Source: Rhabdaerophilum calidifontis
GTDB taxonomy: Bacteria; Pseudomonadota; Alphaproteobacteria; Rhizobiales; Beijerinckiaceae
Direction: 5' to 3'
NCBI RefSeq assembly: GCF_008641065.1
Contig: NZ_VTRS01000006.1
Coordinates: forward strand, 1-64,000
Length of the DNA stretch: 64,000 bases
Position 1 is the first letter of the stretch; each line of letters starts with the position of its first letter. A program made the position numbers and the translations under genes. The notes beneath the pieces were generated by a model. It saw nothing but the letters and a program-made list of their open reading frames with translations, searched no databases and was not told the origin of the DNA. Shown piece by piece: positions 9,089 through 17,511 of the stretch.

Positions 9089-11764
9089 TCAGGCGGCGCG
9101 CGACGATGCCGGATCGTCGCGCCCCCGGTCGGAGGCCAGGCGCGTGCCCTGGAAGGTCAGGATCCGGTCGAAGCCCGAAGCGGCGGCCTCGTCCGGCAGG
9201 GTAACAAGAAGGCTGCGGCCCATGAAGGCCTCGCGCAGCCCGGCGATGATCCGGGCCTGGTCGGCGGCGGAAAAGGCCGCGAGTGCGTTGTCAAGGATGA
9301 GCGTGTCCGGCCGCACGAGCACTGCGCGGGCAAGCGCGATCAGCGCGCGCTGCTCGGGCGTCAGCAGCCGGCCGCCGGGGCCTGTCTCCTGCGCGAGTCC
9401 CTGCTCGATCACGAAGGTTTCGAGGTCATGCGCCTTGAGCGCTTCGAGCAGAACCGCCTCGACCTTGCCGCGCACGCCCTGCATCCCGTAGCCGATCCGC
9501 CCGAAGAGCAGGTTGTCGCGGATCGGCGCGGAATGCATCACCTGCCCAAAATCGTAGAATTCGATCTCGCTTGCCGCCCGCGCCGCGATGTAGAGCCGGA
9601 AGCTGGTGCGCGCCCGCAGGATGCGTGCGGCGAGCAGGTCGTCGATGAGATTGAGCCGGTGGCGCGGCTCGATATAGGCGAGCGCGTAGCCGAGCAGCTT
9701 GTCGCGCACCCGGCCGGACATGCGGCCGCCCCGGCCGCGCCGCGCAGCGCGCAGCAATTCCGCCAAGGCCTCGCGGTCGCTCGTATCGACGAAGGAATAG
9801 CGGTCCGCGAGCGGGCTGCCCGGCGGCAATTCCGCCGTGATGTCGAGAACGGTCTCGACGATGCGCAGGCCGATCCGTGTCAGCGGCTCGATCAGCGCCT
9901 CGGCCTCGAGCAGGCCACGGGCGAAGGGATCGCGCGCGAAATGGGCAAGGTCGAAGCGCCCGCCGGTCGCACGGCCGAACATCAGGTTTTCGCCGATCGT
10001 CGCGAGCGAGTTGTAGCGGCGATGATCGAACGGCTCGACGGCCCCCATCAGCCCGCGCGCCGAGAGCAGGTCGCGGATGGTGGCGCGGGCCTGCACGATG
10101 CGCGCCTCGATCTCGGCATCGACATAGGGGCCGACCCGGCCCGACAGCCCAGCCTGGAACACGCTGTCATAGCCATGCACACTCCGCAAGGCGGCGATGA
10201 TCGCGGCGTTGAGCCCGGCCGGGCCATCGACGCCGAGCAGGGCGTAATCGATCCAGTCGCTCTCGCCGGAAACCGGGGGATTCCCGGTCATCTCGGCTTC
10301 CGCGCGCTGGCGCGGCCCGTCCCGGTCGGCATCGTCGGCACCGAAGGGCGGCGGGGCTCTCAGCCGCGCGACCAGCGTGATATTCTCGCGGATCGTGCCG
10401 GACATGACATGCGGATCGGCGCCGACATAGAGCAGCGCCCGGCTCGCCGCCTTGTCGCCGAGCCTGCCGATCGGCCGTCCGCCGATCGTGACATCGCCGG
10501 AGAAATCGCTGATCTGCCGTCCGAGAACCTTCGGCAGGATGTCGCGCGCGCTGCCTTGCGGGCCGACCAGCGCCACATGCGCCGGCCGGCGGATCACGAG
10601 CGAGAGCGCATCGAGCTGGATGATGCCGCGCGCATTGCTGACCCTCAGCGCCGCGGTCTGGATCGGGGCTTCGGGCGGGACGGGCGCGTCGTCGGCGATT
10701 TCCGGCAGCAATTCGCGCGAGAAGGCGCCAACCACCTGCTCGAACTTCACCAGCACGTCGGCGCGCTGCTGGTCCCAGTCGATCAGCTCCTTCACCGGCC
10801 CCGGCAGGTCGCGATAGGCGGCGATCACAGCGACGAGCTGGCCGATATCGAGCCGGCCCTTGAGTGCGAGATAGCCGCCGAGCGTGTAGAAGATGAAGGG
10901 CGTTGCCTGTGCGAGCAGGTTGTTGAGGAACTTGACGGAGAATTTCCGCCGGAAGAGCCGCATGCGGATATCGAAGAGATGGGCGAGCCGCGTGCCGATT
11001 TCCGCGCCGAAATGCGGCACCAGCGCGTGGCCGTGCAGCAGCGGCGCGGCATCGACCATCTCGCTCACCCGGCCGGCGAATTTTCGCGACGCCACCTGCC
11101 GCTTGCGGCCAAGCCGCAATTGCTCCTTGCGCAGCCGCGGGATGATGATGCCCTGCACCGCGATCACCAATCCGGCGAGAACGCCCATCAGGATGTTCTG
11201 GGTCATGATGAACAGCAGCGCCGTCAGCGCCTGTGCGCCGAGAAAGGCCGGGGTGATGAAGGCCTCGCCGAAGAACCCGCCGATCGGCTCCACCTCATCC
11301 TTGACCATGCTGGCGATCTCGGCGGATTTCGTCGCGCGGATCGATTCCGGCCGGAAGCGCATCACCAGCGTGAACAATTCGAAGCGCAGCCGCCGCAGCA
11401 TCCGTTCCCCGAGGATGCCCTTGCGCAGGTTGATCACGTATTTGAACGCGCCGTTGACCAGCGTCAGCCCGAGAAACAGGAAGCTCAGCGCCAGGAGATA
11501 GGGGAGCTGCGCGAGCAGGATGCCCTCTGTGAGCGTGATGCCGCCGCCGCCGAGGAGATCCGGCAGGCCGAGCGTCACCTCGAACAGCCGCGCCTCGACC
11601 GCCCCGTCACGGAAGGCACGGCCCTGGATCGCGTCGTTGACGATCCGTTTCGGGATATCGAGCGACACCCAGTAGAACGGCAGGGAGGCGAGCACGAGAA
11701 ACAGCACCACGAGCTGTTCGCGCCGGCTGTGCCGCCAGACATATGCGAAGAACCCGCTCTGCAA
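9089..11764 (-). CDS. ABC-exporter-like protein with a degenerate, expanded nucleotide-binding domain
   Basis: An 891-residue protein. Residues about 15-320 form a type-I ABC exporter membrane domain (helices near 18-33, 84-110, 168-205, 285-302). The C-terminal domain is homologous to an ABC ATPase but broken at all catalytic sites. Walker A is GPQGSARD (residues 401-408, no Gly-Lys-Ser/Thr). The signature is LLTPEQR (about 800-806), Walker B is TLILDN (821-826, Asn for the catalytic Glu) and the H-loop His is absent (LLVTLPDE). The post-Q-loop motif occurs three times: IRENI (458), IGENLMFG (590) and IRDNLLFG (748). The start is TTG at 11764 with GGGAGG eight bases upstream. It is first in the operon with the cNMP protein and the cyclase. 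It may be a non-hydrolysing receptor or scaffold rather than a pump. Confidence 0.8.
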   Translation of the reverse strand: MQSGFFAYVWRHSRREQLVVLFLVLASLPFYWVSLDIPKRIVNDAIQGRAFRDGAVEARLFEVTLGLPDLLGGGGITLTEGILLAQLPYLLALSFLFLGLTLVNGAFKYVINLRKGILGERMLRRLRFELFTLVMRFRPESIRATKSAEIASMVKDEVEPIGGFFGEAFITPAFLGAQALTALLFIMTQNILMGVLAGLVIAVQGIIIPRLRKEQLRLGRKRQVASRKFAGRVSEMVDAAPLLHGHALVPHFGAEIGTRLAHLFDIRMRLFRRKFSVKFLNNLLAQATPFIFYTLGGYLALKGRLDIGQLVAVIAAYRDLPGPVKELIDWDQQRADVLVKFEQVVGAFSRELLPEIADDAPVPPEAPIQTAALRVSNARGIIQLDALSLVIRRPAHVALVGPQGSARDILPKVLGRQISDFSGDVTIGGRPIGRLGDKAASRALLYVGADPHVMSGTIRENITLVARLRAPPPFGADDADRDGPRQRAEAEMTGNPPVSGESDWIDYALLGVDGPAGLNAAIIAALRSVHGYDSVFQAGLSGRVGPYVDAEIEARIVQARATIRDLLSARGLMGAVEPFDHRRYNSLATIGENLMFGRATGGRFDLAHFARDPFARGLLEAEALIEPLTRIGLRIVETVLDITAELPPGSPLADRYSFVDTSDREALAELLRAARRGRGGRMSGRVRDKLLGYALAYIEPRHRLNLIDDLLAARILRARTSFRLYIAARAASEIEFYDFGQVMHSAPIRDNLLFGRIGYGMQGVRGKVEAVLLEALKAHDLETFVIEQGLAQETGPGGRLLTPEQRALIALARAVLVRPDTLILDNALAAFSAADQARIIAGLREAFMGRSLLVTLPDEAAASGFDRILTFQGTRLASDRGRDDPASSRAA

Positions 11765-11974
11765 GGCGCCTGCCTCCCGAACCTCTCGCTGCGGACCTTA
11801 CGGAGCGGGGGGGTGAAGTCAAACGCGCCCCGCTCACCATCCATCACAACCCCGTGGCGGGGCGAGCGGATGCGGGCGCCGGCTCAATCCGGCAGAGGGC
11901 CACGCCCATCCAAGGCGCTCCGTGGCTCGCTTGCGTAATGGTCGTGATGGCGGGGTGCCTTCGGCGATCCGTCC

Positions 11975-12412
11975 TCAGGGATCGTCGAGCGCCTGCGCGG
12001 CCGACTCCTTGGCCTTGCCGAGCAAGGCCATCAGCCTGTCGATCTCGAACGGGTTGAGATCGGCGAAGATGTCGACGATCCACCCCTCATATGCCATGGC
12101 CATGGCGCGGAAATGCCGCCGTCCCTCGGGGGTCAGCCGCACGAGCACGGTCCGGCGATCCGCCGGCGCGGGAGTCCGCGCCACGAGCCCCTGTGCGACC
12201 AGCGCGTCGACGATGGTGGTGACATTGCCGTTGGTGACCATCATGCGGCGCGAGAGTTCGCCGAGGCTTATCCCCTCCGCCATGCGGTCGAGCTGCGCCA
12301 TCAGGTCGAAGCGTGGCAGCGTGATACCGAATTGCGCGCGCAGCCGCCTGCGGATGCCGGCCTCGATCAGGTTCGCGCAGGTCAGAAGTCGCAGCCAGAG
12401 CCGCACTTCCAT
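11975..12412 (-). CDS. MarR-family transcriptional regulator
   Basis: Winged-helix DNA-binding regulator, 145 residues from ATG 12412. The helix-turn-helix region is ISLGELSRRMMVTNGNVTTIVDALVAQGLV and the wing is ARTPAPADRRTVLVRLTPEG, the usual D-R-R signature. Upstream of this ATG the frame continues with family-like sequence (ILDLEAKAAEHPADHR) and contains only one plausible start, an ATT at 12460 preceded by GGGAGG at five bases. The ATG itself has no spaced ribosome site. A box shared with the importer promoter lies at 12583-12602, so autoregulation and control of the Liv-type importer are likely. The effector is unknown. Confidence 0.88.
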   Translation of the reverse strand: MEVRLWLRLLTCANLIEAGIRRRLRAQFGITLPRFDLMAQLDRMAEGISLGELSRRMMVTNGNVTTIVDALVAQGLVARTPAPADRRTVLVRLTPEGRRHFRAMAMAYEGWIVDIFADLNPFEIDRLMALLGKAKESAAQALDDP

Positions 12413-12582
12413 CCTGTGATCGGCCGGGTGTTCCGCCGCCTTGGCCTCGAGATCGAGAATGGTCGCCTCCCGCGCATCAGATCCCGCCTTCCGCGATCGC
12501 CGGCATGGTTGCGCGCATGGATGCCGCGTCCCGGCCTGGCATGGGCACGCGCATCAGGGGCGGGCACGGCTTCCGCATCGAT

Positions 12583-12602
12583 TTGTTTTAGATTTGAAAT
12601 AT
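12583..12602. promoter_or_regulatory. Putative MarR operator, copy 1
   Basis: TTGTTTTAGATTTGAAATAT lies about 125 bp before the possible ATT start of the MarR gene and matches 17 of 20 bases of the box at 17455-17474. The 277-bp gap between livF and the marR gene holds no gene that I can see, only this site in a locally AT-rich patch. Confidence 0.6.
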
Positions 12603-12689
12603 CCATGTCGCAAGCTGGCACATGATCGTGCCGACACGTATTTCAGATCCAGGATGGTTGTCTTGGGAGGGCGCATCAGGCATCGCGCC

Positions 12690-13409
12690 TCAGACATGCA
12701 GATAGCGGTCCTTGACGCCCGGATCGGCGGCAAGGCCCGCGCTGTCCCCGCTCCAGACGACGCGGCCCTTCTCGATCACGACATGGCGATCGGCGAATTT
12801 CGCGAGCTGGTCGACATTCTTGTCGATGACGAGGATGGATTCGCCCTCCGCCTTGAGGTTCCGCAGGCAGGTCCAGATCTCCTGCCGGATCAGCGGCGCG
12901 AGCCCTTCGGTCGCCTCGTCGAGGATCACGAGCTTCGGATTGGTCATCAGCGCCCGGCCGATCGCGAGCATCTGCTGCTCGCCGCCGGAAAGCTGGCTGC
13001 CGAGATTGCCCCGCCGCTCGGCAAGGCGGGGGAACAGGGCGTAGACGCGCGCCAGCGTCCAGCGCGGCGGGCCGAACCGTGCCGCCGCCGTGGCGACGAG
13101 GTTTTCCTCCACGCTGAGCGTCGGGAAGATCTGCCGCCCCTCCGGCACGAGGCCGATGCCCCGCCGCGCGATGGCGTGCGGCGGGCTTCCGGCGAGTTCC
13201 CTGCCCTCGAAGCGGATCGAGCCACCCTGTGGCGGCAGCAGCCCCATGATGGCGCGGATGGTCGTCGTCTTGCCCATGCCGTTGCGGCCGAGCAGCGTCA
13301 CCACCTCGCCGGCGCCGACCGAGAAGCCGATCCCGAACAGAACCTGGCTCTGGCCGTAGGCAGCGCGCAGATTCTCCACCGCGAGCATCGCCGGCGATCC
13401 GGCGGTCAT
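12690..13409 (-). CDS. Branched-chain-amino-acid-type ABC transporter ATPase, LivF class
   Basis: ATP-binding subunit of 239 residues with Walker A GRNGMGKT, signature QLSGGEQQML and Walker B LVILDEATEGLAP, which is the LivF-specific form. GIGLVPEGRQIFPTLSVEENL is the diagnostic Q-loop region of LivF. It begins with ATG overlapping the LivG stop (ATGA) and is the last gene of the five-gene importer operon. It should work with LivG as a heterodimer on the LivH/LivM membrane pair. Systems of this class carry branched-chain amino acids, urea, amides or aromatic acids. Confidence 0.93.
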   Translation of the reverse strand: MTAGSPAMLAVENLRAAYGQSQVLFGIGFSVGAGEVVTLLGRNGMGKTTTIRAIMGLLPPQGGSIRFEGRELAGSPPHAIARRGIGLVPEGRQIFPTLSVEENLVATAAARFGPPRWTLARVYALFPRLAERRGNLGSQLSGGEQQMLAIGRALMTNPKLVILDEATEGLAPLIRQEIWTCLRNLKAEGESILVIDKNVDQLAKFADRHVVIEKGRVVWSGDSAGLAADPGVKDRYLHV

Positions 13410-14161
13410 GCCGCCTCCTCCTCGCCGAGATAGGCGGCGCGCACTGCCGGGTTGGCGCGGATTTCCGCCGGCGCGCCGGTCGCGATCACCCGGCCGGAGA
13501 CGAGCACGCTGATGCGGTCGGCGAGCGAGAAGACCGCGTCCATGTCGTGCTCGACGAGCAGGATCGTGTAGCGGCCCCTGAGCCGGCGCAGCAGTGCCAC
13601 GATCGCCTGCCCTTCCTCGTGGCCCATTCCGGCGAGCGGCTCGTCGAGCAGCAGGATCCTCGGCCGGGTGGCGAGCGAGATCGCAAGTTCGAGCTGGCGC
13701 TTCTCGCCATGCGAGAGCAAGCCCGCCGGCAGGTCCGCGCGTGCACCGAGGCCGACAATGTCGAGCATCGCCCGGGCCTCGGCGTTGAGCGCCGGCTCGT
13801 CCGCCGCCGTGCCGAGGAAGCGGAAGCTGCTTCCTGCACGCGCCTGCACCGCGAGCGCGACATTCTCGAGCACCGGGAAGCCGGGCAGGATCGAGGTGAT
13901 CTGGAACGAGCGCGCCAGGCCGCGCCGCGTCCTCGCGGCGAGCGACAGCGCCGTGATATCGGCGCCGTCGAGCAGAACCCGGCCGGAATCGCTCGGCGTG
14001 AGGCCGGAGATCTGGTGGATCAGCGTCGTCTTGCCGGCGCCGTTGGGGCCGATCACGGCATGGAGTTCGTCACGGCGGATCGCGAGCGAGACGTCCTCCG
14101 TCACGACAAGGCCGCCATAGGCCTTGCGCAGGCGATCGAGGATGAGGATGTCCTCAGCCAT
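13406..14161 (-). CDS. Branched-chain-amino-acid-type ABC transporter ATPase, LivG class
   Basis: ATP-binding subunit, 251 residues from the ATG at 14161, which has GGGAGG five bases upstream; the frame is open further but the extra residues are not family-like. Walker A is GPNGAGKTT, the signature is LSHGEKRQLELA (the LivG form) and Walker B is ILLLDEPLAGMG. TRRGLARSFQITSILPGFPVLENV is the LivG Q-loop region. It overlaps the LivM gene by 8 bp and LivF by 4 bp, so the four cytoplasmic and membrane genes are translationally coupled. Confidence 0.93.
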   Translation of the reverse strand: MAEDILILDRLRKAYGGLVVTEDVSLAIRRDELHAVIGPNGAGKTTLIHQISGLTPSDSGRVLLDGADITALSLAARTRRGLARSFQITSILPGFPVLENVALAVQARAGSSFRFLGTAADEPALNAEARAMLDIVGLGARADLPAGLLSHGEKRQLELAISLATRPRILLLDEPLAGMGHEEGQAIVALLRRLRGRYTILLVEHDMDAVFSLADRISVLVSGRVIATGAPAEIRANPAVRAAYLGEEEAA

Positions 14162-15131
14162 GCCGCCCTCCCGTGATCCGCGTGATCGCCCCGACGAGGC
14201 CGCCGCGCGCATGGAGCACGACCAGGATCAGCAGCGGTCCGAAGATCATCTTCCAGTGCTCAGTGATGCCGGCGAGCCATTCCTCGATCAGCAGATAGGC
14301 GAGCGCGCCGATCAGCGGGCCGATGAGCGTTCCCATTCCGCCGAGCACCACCATCACGATCAGTTCGCCCGAGCGTTGCCAGGCCATGTAGGCGGGCGAG
14401 ATGAAATTCGTCTGGTTGGCGATCAGCACCCCGGAAAGCCCGCAGATTGCCCCGGAAATCACGTAGGCCGTGAGCTGGTAGCGAAAGGGCTCGAAGCCGA
14501 TCGCCTGCATCCGCACCGGGTTCTCGCGCGTGCCGCGCAGCACGCGGCCGAAGCGCGCGGCGACGAGCGCACGGCAGGCGAGGAGCGTCGCCGCCAGCAC
14601 CGCAAGCACGAGATAGTAGAAGATCGTCGCGTTCCCCAGCCATTCGGCGCCGAGAACGGTCGAGCGTCGCGCGATCGTCAGCCCGTCATCGCCGCCATAG
14701 GCCGCGAGCGAAACCGCGAGGAAGAACGCCATCTGCCCGAAGGCGAGGGTGATCATGATGAAATGGACGCCCTTCGTCCGGAGCGAGACGGCGCCGGTCA
14801 GCGCCGCGAATCCGGCCGAGACGAGGATCGCGACGCCCGCCTGCGCCAGCAGATCCTCGATGCCATGCGTCGCGAGGATGCCGACGGCATAGGCGCCGAT
14901 CCCCATGAAGGCGGCATGCCCGAACGAGACCATCGCGCCATAGCCGAGGATCAGGTCGAGCGAGATCGCGGCGACGGCGAAGATCATCACGCGCGTCACC
15001 AGCAGCAGCACGTAGCTGTCCGCACCGAGCGCGCCGAGCAGCGGCAGTGTCGCGAGCCCTGCAAGGATCAGCCCGGCGAGACGCGGCCGCCGATCGCGCA
15101 GCGGGCCGGCGGTGGGGTGCGCGCCGCTCAT
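14154..15131 (-). CDS. Branched-chain-amino-acid-type ABC transporter permease, LivM class
   Basis: Inner-membrane permease, 325 residues, starting at the ATG at 15131 that overlaps the LivH stop (ATGA). About nine to ten helices are visible. The LivM hallmarks are LILGYGAMVSFGHAAFMGIGAYAVG and the loop RGTRENPVRMQAIGFEPFRYQL. GELIVMVVLGGMGTLIGPLIGA is the conserved C-terminal signature. It should form the translocation pore with LivH. The substrate cannot be told from it. Confidence 0.92.
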   Translation of the reverse strand: MSGAHPTAGPLRDRRPRLAGLILAGLATLPLLGALGADSYVLLLVTRVMIFAVAAISLDLILGYGAMVSFGHAAFMGIGAYAVGILATHGIEDLLAQAGVAILVSAGFAALTGAVSLRTKGVHFIMITLAFGQMAFFLAVSLAAYGGDDGLTIARRSTVLGAEWLGNATIFYYLVLAVLAATLLACRALVAARFGRVLRGTRENPVRMQAIGFEPFRYQLTAYVISGAICGLSGVLIANQTNFISPAYMAWQRSGELIVMVVLGGMGTLIGPLIGALAYLLIEEWLAGITEHWKMIFGPLLILVVLHARGGLVGAITRITGGRHG

Positions 15132-16048
15132 CGCCGCACCGGGAAGAGCCCCGCCGGCCGGACGAACAGCACGGCAGCCATCAGGATATAGATCAGCATC
15201 GGCGCCAGCGCCTGCCCGGCCTGGCTGGCGGCGGAAGCGTCGAGGAACAGCCGCAGCACCAGCGGGCCGAAGGCGCGGCCGAGCGTGTCGACCAGCCCGA
15301 CGAGCAACGCGGCGATGAAGGCGCCGCGGATCGATCCGATGCCGCCGATGACGATGACGACGAAGGTCAGGATCAGCAGGTTGTCGCCCATGCCGGGCTC
15401 GACCGAGACGAGCGGCGCCACCATCGCGCCGGCGAAGCCCGCGAGCATGGCGCCGAACCCGAAAACCAGCATGAAGAGCCGGCCGATATCGACGCCGAGC
15501 GCCGAGACCATCGGCGCATTGGCGGCGCCGGCGCGCACCAGCATGCCGATCCGCGTCCGGCTCACGAGCAGGGAGAGCAGGAGCGCCACCGCGATGCCGG
15601 CGCCGATCACCGCAAGGCGGTAGATTGGGTAGCGCAGCCCTTCCATCAGCTGGATCGAGCCCGAGAGCAGCGTCGGCACCGGCACCGAAAGCGGTGCCGC
15701 GCCCCAGACGAATTTCACGGCCTGGTTGAGGAACAGGATGATTCCGAAGGTCGCGAGCACCTGGTCGAGATGGTCGCGCGCGTAGAGATGGCGGAAGACG
15801 AGCCATTCGAGCGCGAGGCCGAGCGTCAGCGCCGCGGGCAGCGCGAGCCCGAGCCCGAGGAAGAAATTGTCGGTGAGCGCGGTGAACATCGCCGCCAGAT
15901 AGGCGCCGATCATGAACTGGACGCCATGGGCGAGGTTGATGAAGTCCATCACCCCGAAGACCAGTGTCAGCCCGGCGGCGACGAGGAAGAGCAGCACGCC
16001 GAGCTGAAGGCCGTTCAGCGTCTGGACAGAGAGCAAGGTCGCCGACAC
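15128..16048 (-). CDS. Branched-chain-amino-acid-type ABC transporter permease, LivH class
   Basis: Inner-membrane permease. I start it at the GTG at 16048 (306 residues), preceded by a G-rich GGGGG site; a longer open frame adds 28 residues without helix or family likeness. LivH marks are LVFGVMDFINLAHGVQFMIGAY near the N-terminus, RTRIGMLVRAGAANAPMVSALG and VVIVIGGIGSIRGAFIAALLVG. Typical members have Arg-Ala-x-x-x-Asn in the middle loop, as here. It lies 62 bp downstream of the binding-protein gene and overlaps livM. Confidence 0.9.
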   Translation of the reverse strand: MSATLLSVQTLNGLQLGVLLFLVAAGLTLVFGVMDFINLAHGVQFMIGAYLAAMFTALTDNFFLGLGLALPAALTLGLALEWLVFRHLYARDHLDQVLATFGIILFLNQAVKFVWGAAPLSVPVPTLLSGSIQLMEGLRYPIYRLAVIGAGIAVALLLSLLVSRTRIGMLVRAGAANAPMVSALGVDIGRLFMLVFGFGAMLAGFAGAMVAPLVSVEPGMGDNLLILTFVVIVIGGIGSIRGAFIAALLVGLVDTLGRAFGPLVLRLFLDASAASQAGQALAPMLIYILMAAVLFVRPAGLFPVRR

Positions 16049-16110
16049 GGCAGGCCCCCGATCAGGAAGAGGAGGGGCGCCTGCTCCGGCCAGGCGCCCG
16101 GCATGCCGGA

Positions 16111-17313
16111 TCAGTTCGCCCGCATCTGGCAATCCTTGGCATAGGCATCGACGTAATCGTCGAACACCTTCTGCCGCAGGGAAGTCGCGTATTTGCCGTC
16201 CGGTCGCCGCACCACCTGCACGACATAGAAATCCTGCACGGGGTAATGGTTGGCCCCCATCCTGAAATCGCCGCGCAGCGACGTGAAATCCGCCTTGCGC
16301 AGCCCGGCTCGCAGCGCATTGCGATCCGAGACCTTGCCGCCGGCGGTGCGGATGGCGGCGTCGATCAGCAGCGCGGCATCGTAGCCATGCATTGCATAGC
16401 TGCCCGGAACCGTGCCGAAGGCCGCCTCATAGGCCGTCACGAAGGCCTCCGATTGCGCATTCTTCATGTCCGGTGCCCAGTTCGAGCCGCCGAAGAAGCC
16501 GAGCGCGGCCTCCTTCTGCGCAGGAAGGGTCGATTCGTCGACCGTGAAGGCCGAAAGGAACGGGATCGTGCTGGCGAGCCCGGCCTGATGGTATTGCCGC
16601 ACCAGATTCACGCCCAGCCCGCCCGGCATGAAGGTGAAGAAGGCGTCCGGCTTCGCGGCGGCGATCTTCGCGAGTTCGCCGGAGAAATCGGCGGTGTTGA
16701 GCGGGACATATTCCTCGCCAACGATCTCGCCCTTGAAATGGCGCTTGAAGCCGGCGAGCGAATCCTTGCCGGCCTGGTAGTTCGGGGCGAGCAGGAAAAC
16801 CTTCTTGAAGCCCTTGTCCTGCGCGTATTTGCCCATCACCTCGTGGTTCTGATCGTTCTGGTAGGAGGCAACGAAGAAGTTCGGGTGGCATTGCCGGCCG
16901 GCGAAATTCGAGGTGCCGGCATTGGGCGAGATCAGGAAGGCGCCGGCATCCGTCACCGGCTTGTGGATCGCGATCAGGATGTTCGAGAAGATCGGCCCGA
17001 CGACGAAATCCACCTTGTCGCGTTCGACAAGGCCGCGCGCCCGCGTCACCGCCACATCCGGCTTCAGTTCGTCGTCCACCACGACGATGTCCGCCTCGAG
17101 GCCGCCGAGCTTGCCGCCCAGCGTCTTGACCGCGAGCAGGAACGCATCGCGCGATTGCTGTCCGAGCGTCGCCGCCGGGCCCGAGAGCGTGGTCAGGAGG
17201 CCGATCCTCACCTTCTCCTGCGCGGCCGCGCCCGCCGGCAGCGCGGCAAGGACGACGGCGGCGAGAAACCCGCCCCGAATGCCGCGCGTGAACCCCTTGT
17301 CCCAAATCTTCAT
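16111..17313 (-). CDS. Periplasmic substrate-binding protein, Liv/aromatic-acid type (Peripla_BP_6)
   Basis: First gene of the importer operon, 400 residues from the ATG at 17313, which has GGAGGA before it. There is a Sec signal peptide (helix GGFLAAVVLAALPAGAAAQ, cleavage after AAA or AQ). The mature protein begins EKVRIGLLTTLSGPAATLGQ, the type-I fold signature of leucine/amide-binding proteins. FVVGPIFSNILIAIHKPVTDAG and LISPNAGTSNFAG are the ligand-loop regions. Relatives in rhodopseudomonads and bradyrhizobia often bind aromatic acids, so with a MarR regulator nearby an aromatic ligand is a reasonable guess, not a demonstration. Confidence 0.88.
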   Translation of the reverse strand: MKIWDKGFTRGIRGGFLAAVVLAALPAGAAAQEKVRIGLLTTLSGPAATLGQQSRDAFLLAVKTLGGKLGGLEADIVVVDDELKPDVAVTRARGLVERDKVDFVVGPIFSNILIAIHKPVTDAGAFLISPNAGTSNFAGRQCHPNFFVASYQNDQNHEVMGKYAQDKGFKKVFLLAPNYQAGKDSLAGFKRHFKGEIVGEEYVPLNTADFSGELAKIAAAKPDAFFTFMPGGLGVNLVRQYHQAGLASTIPFLSAFTVDESTLPAQKEAALGFFGGSNWAPDMKNAQSEAFVTAYEAAFGTVPGSYAMHGYDAALLIDAAIRTAGGKVSDRNALRAGLRKADFTSLRGDFRMGANHYPVQDFYVVQVVRRPDGKYATSLRQKVFDDYVDAYAKDCQMRAN

Positions 17314-17454
17314 GCTTCCTCCTCTGGCGGTGCCGGGCGGCACCTCGCTGACGCGAACCGACCTACCTTAGCCCTGCCTCGCTATCGCTGTCTTGTCCGT
17401 TCTTCGGCATCGACGCCGGCCGCGCGGGCAGTGGGAACGCATGATCCCGCCCAA

Positions 17455-17474
17455 ATATTTTAAATTTGAAATAT
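17455..17474. promoter_or_regulatory. Putative MarR operator, copy 2
   Basis: ATATTTTAAATTTGAAATAT is a 20-bp dyad with 9 of 10 arm positions paired, in the 198-bp gap before the importer operon. It is AT-only apart from one G in a region of about 65 % GC. A close copy lies before the marR-type gene at 12583-12602. The distance to the binding-protein start (about 140 bp) fits a promoter position. Confidence 0.65.
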
Positions 17475-17511
17475 ACCTGTCAAGCGGCTGGTCGCTTTGC
17501 CGGGCGGACCG

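Noticed and set aside
9050-11938. Open plus-strand frame of 962 codons opposite the pseudo-ABC gene
   Set aside because: Antisense of a GC-rich gene; low-complexity composition, no ribosome site, no domain. The minus strand shows clear exporter helices and ABC motifs.
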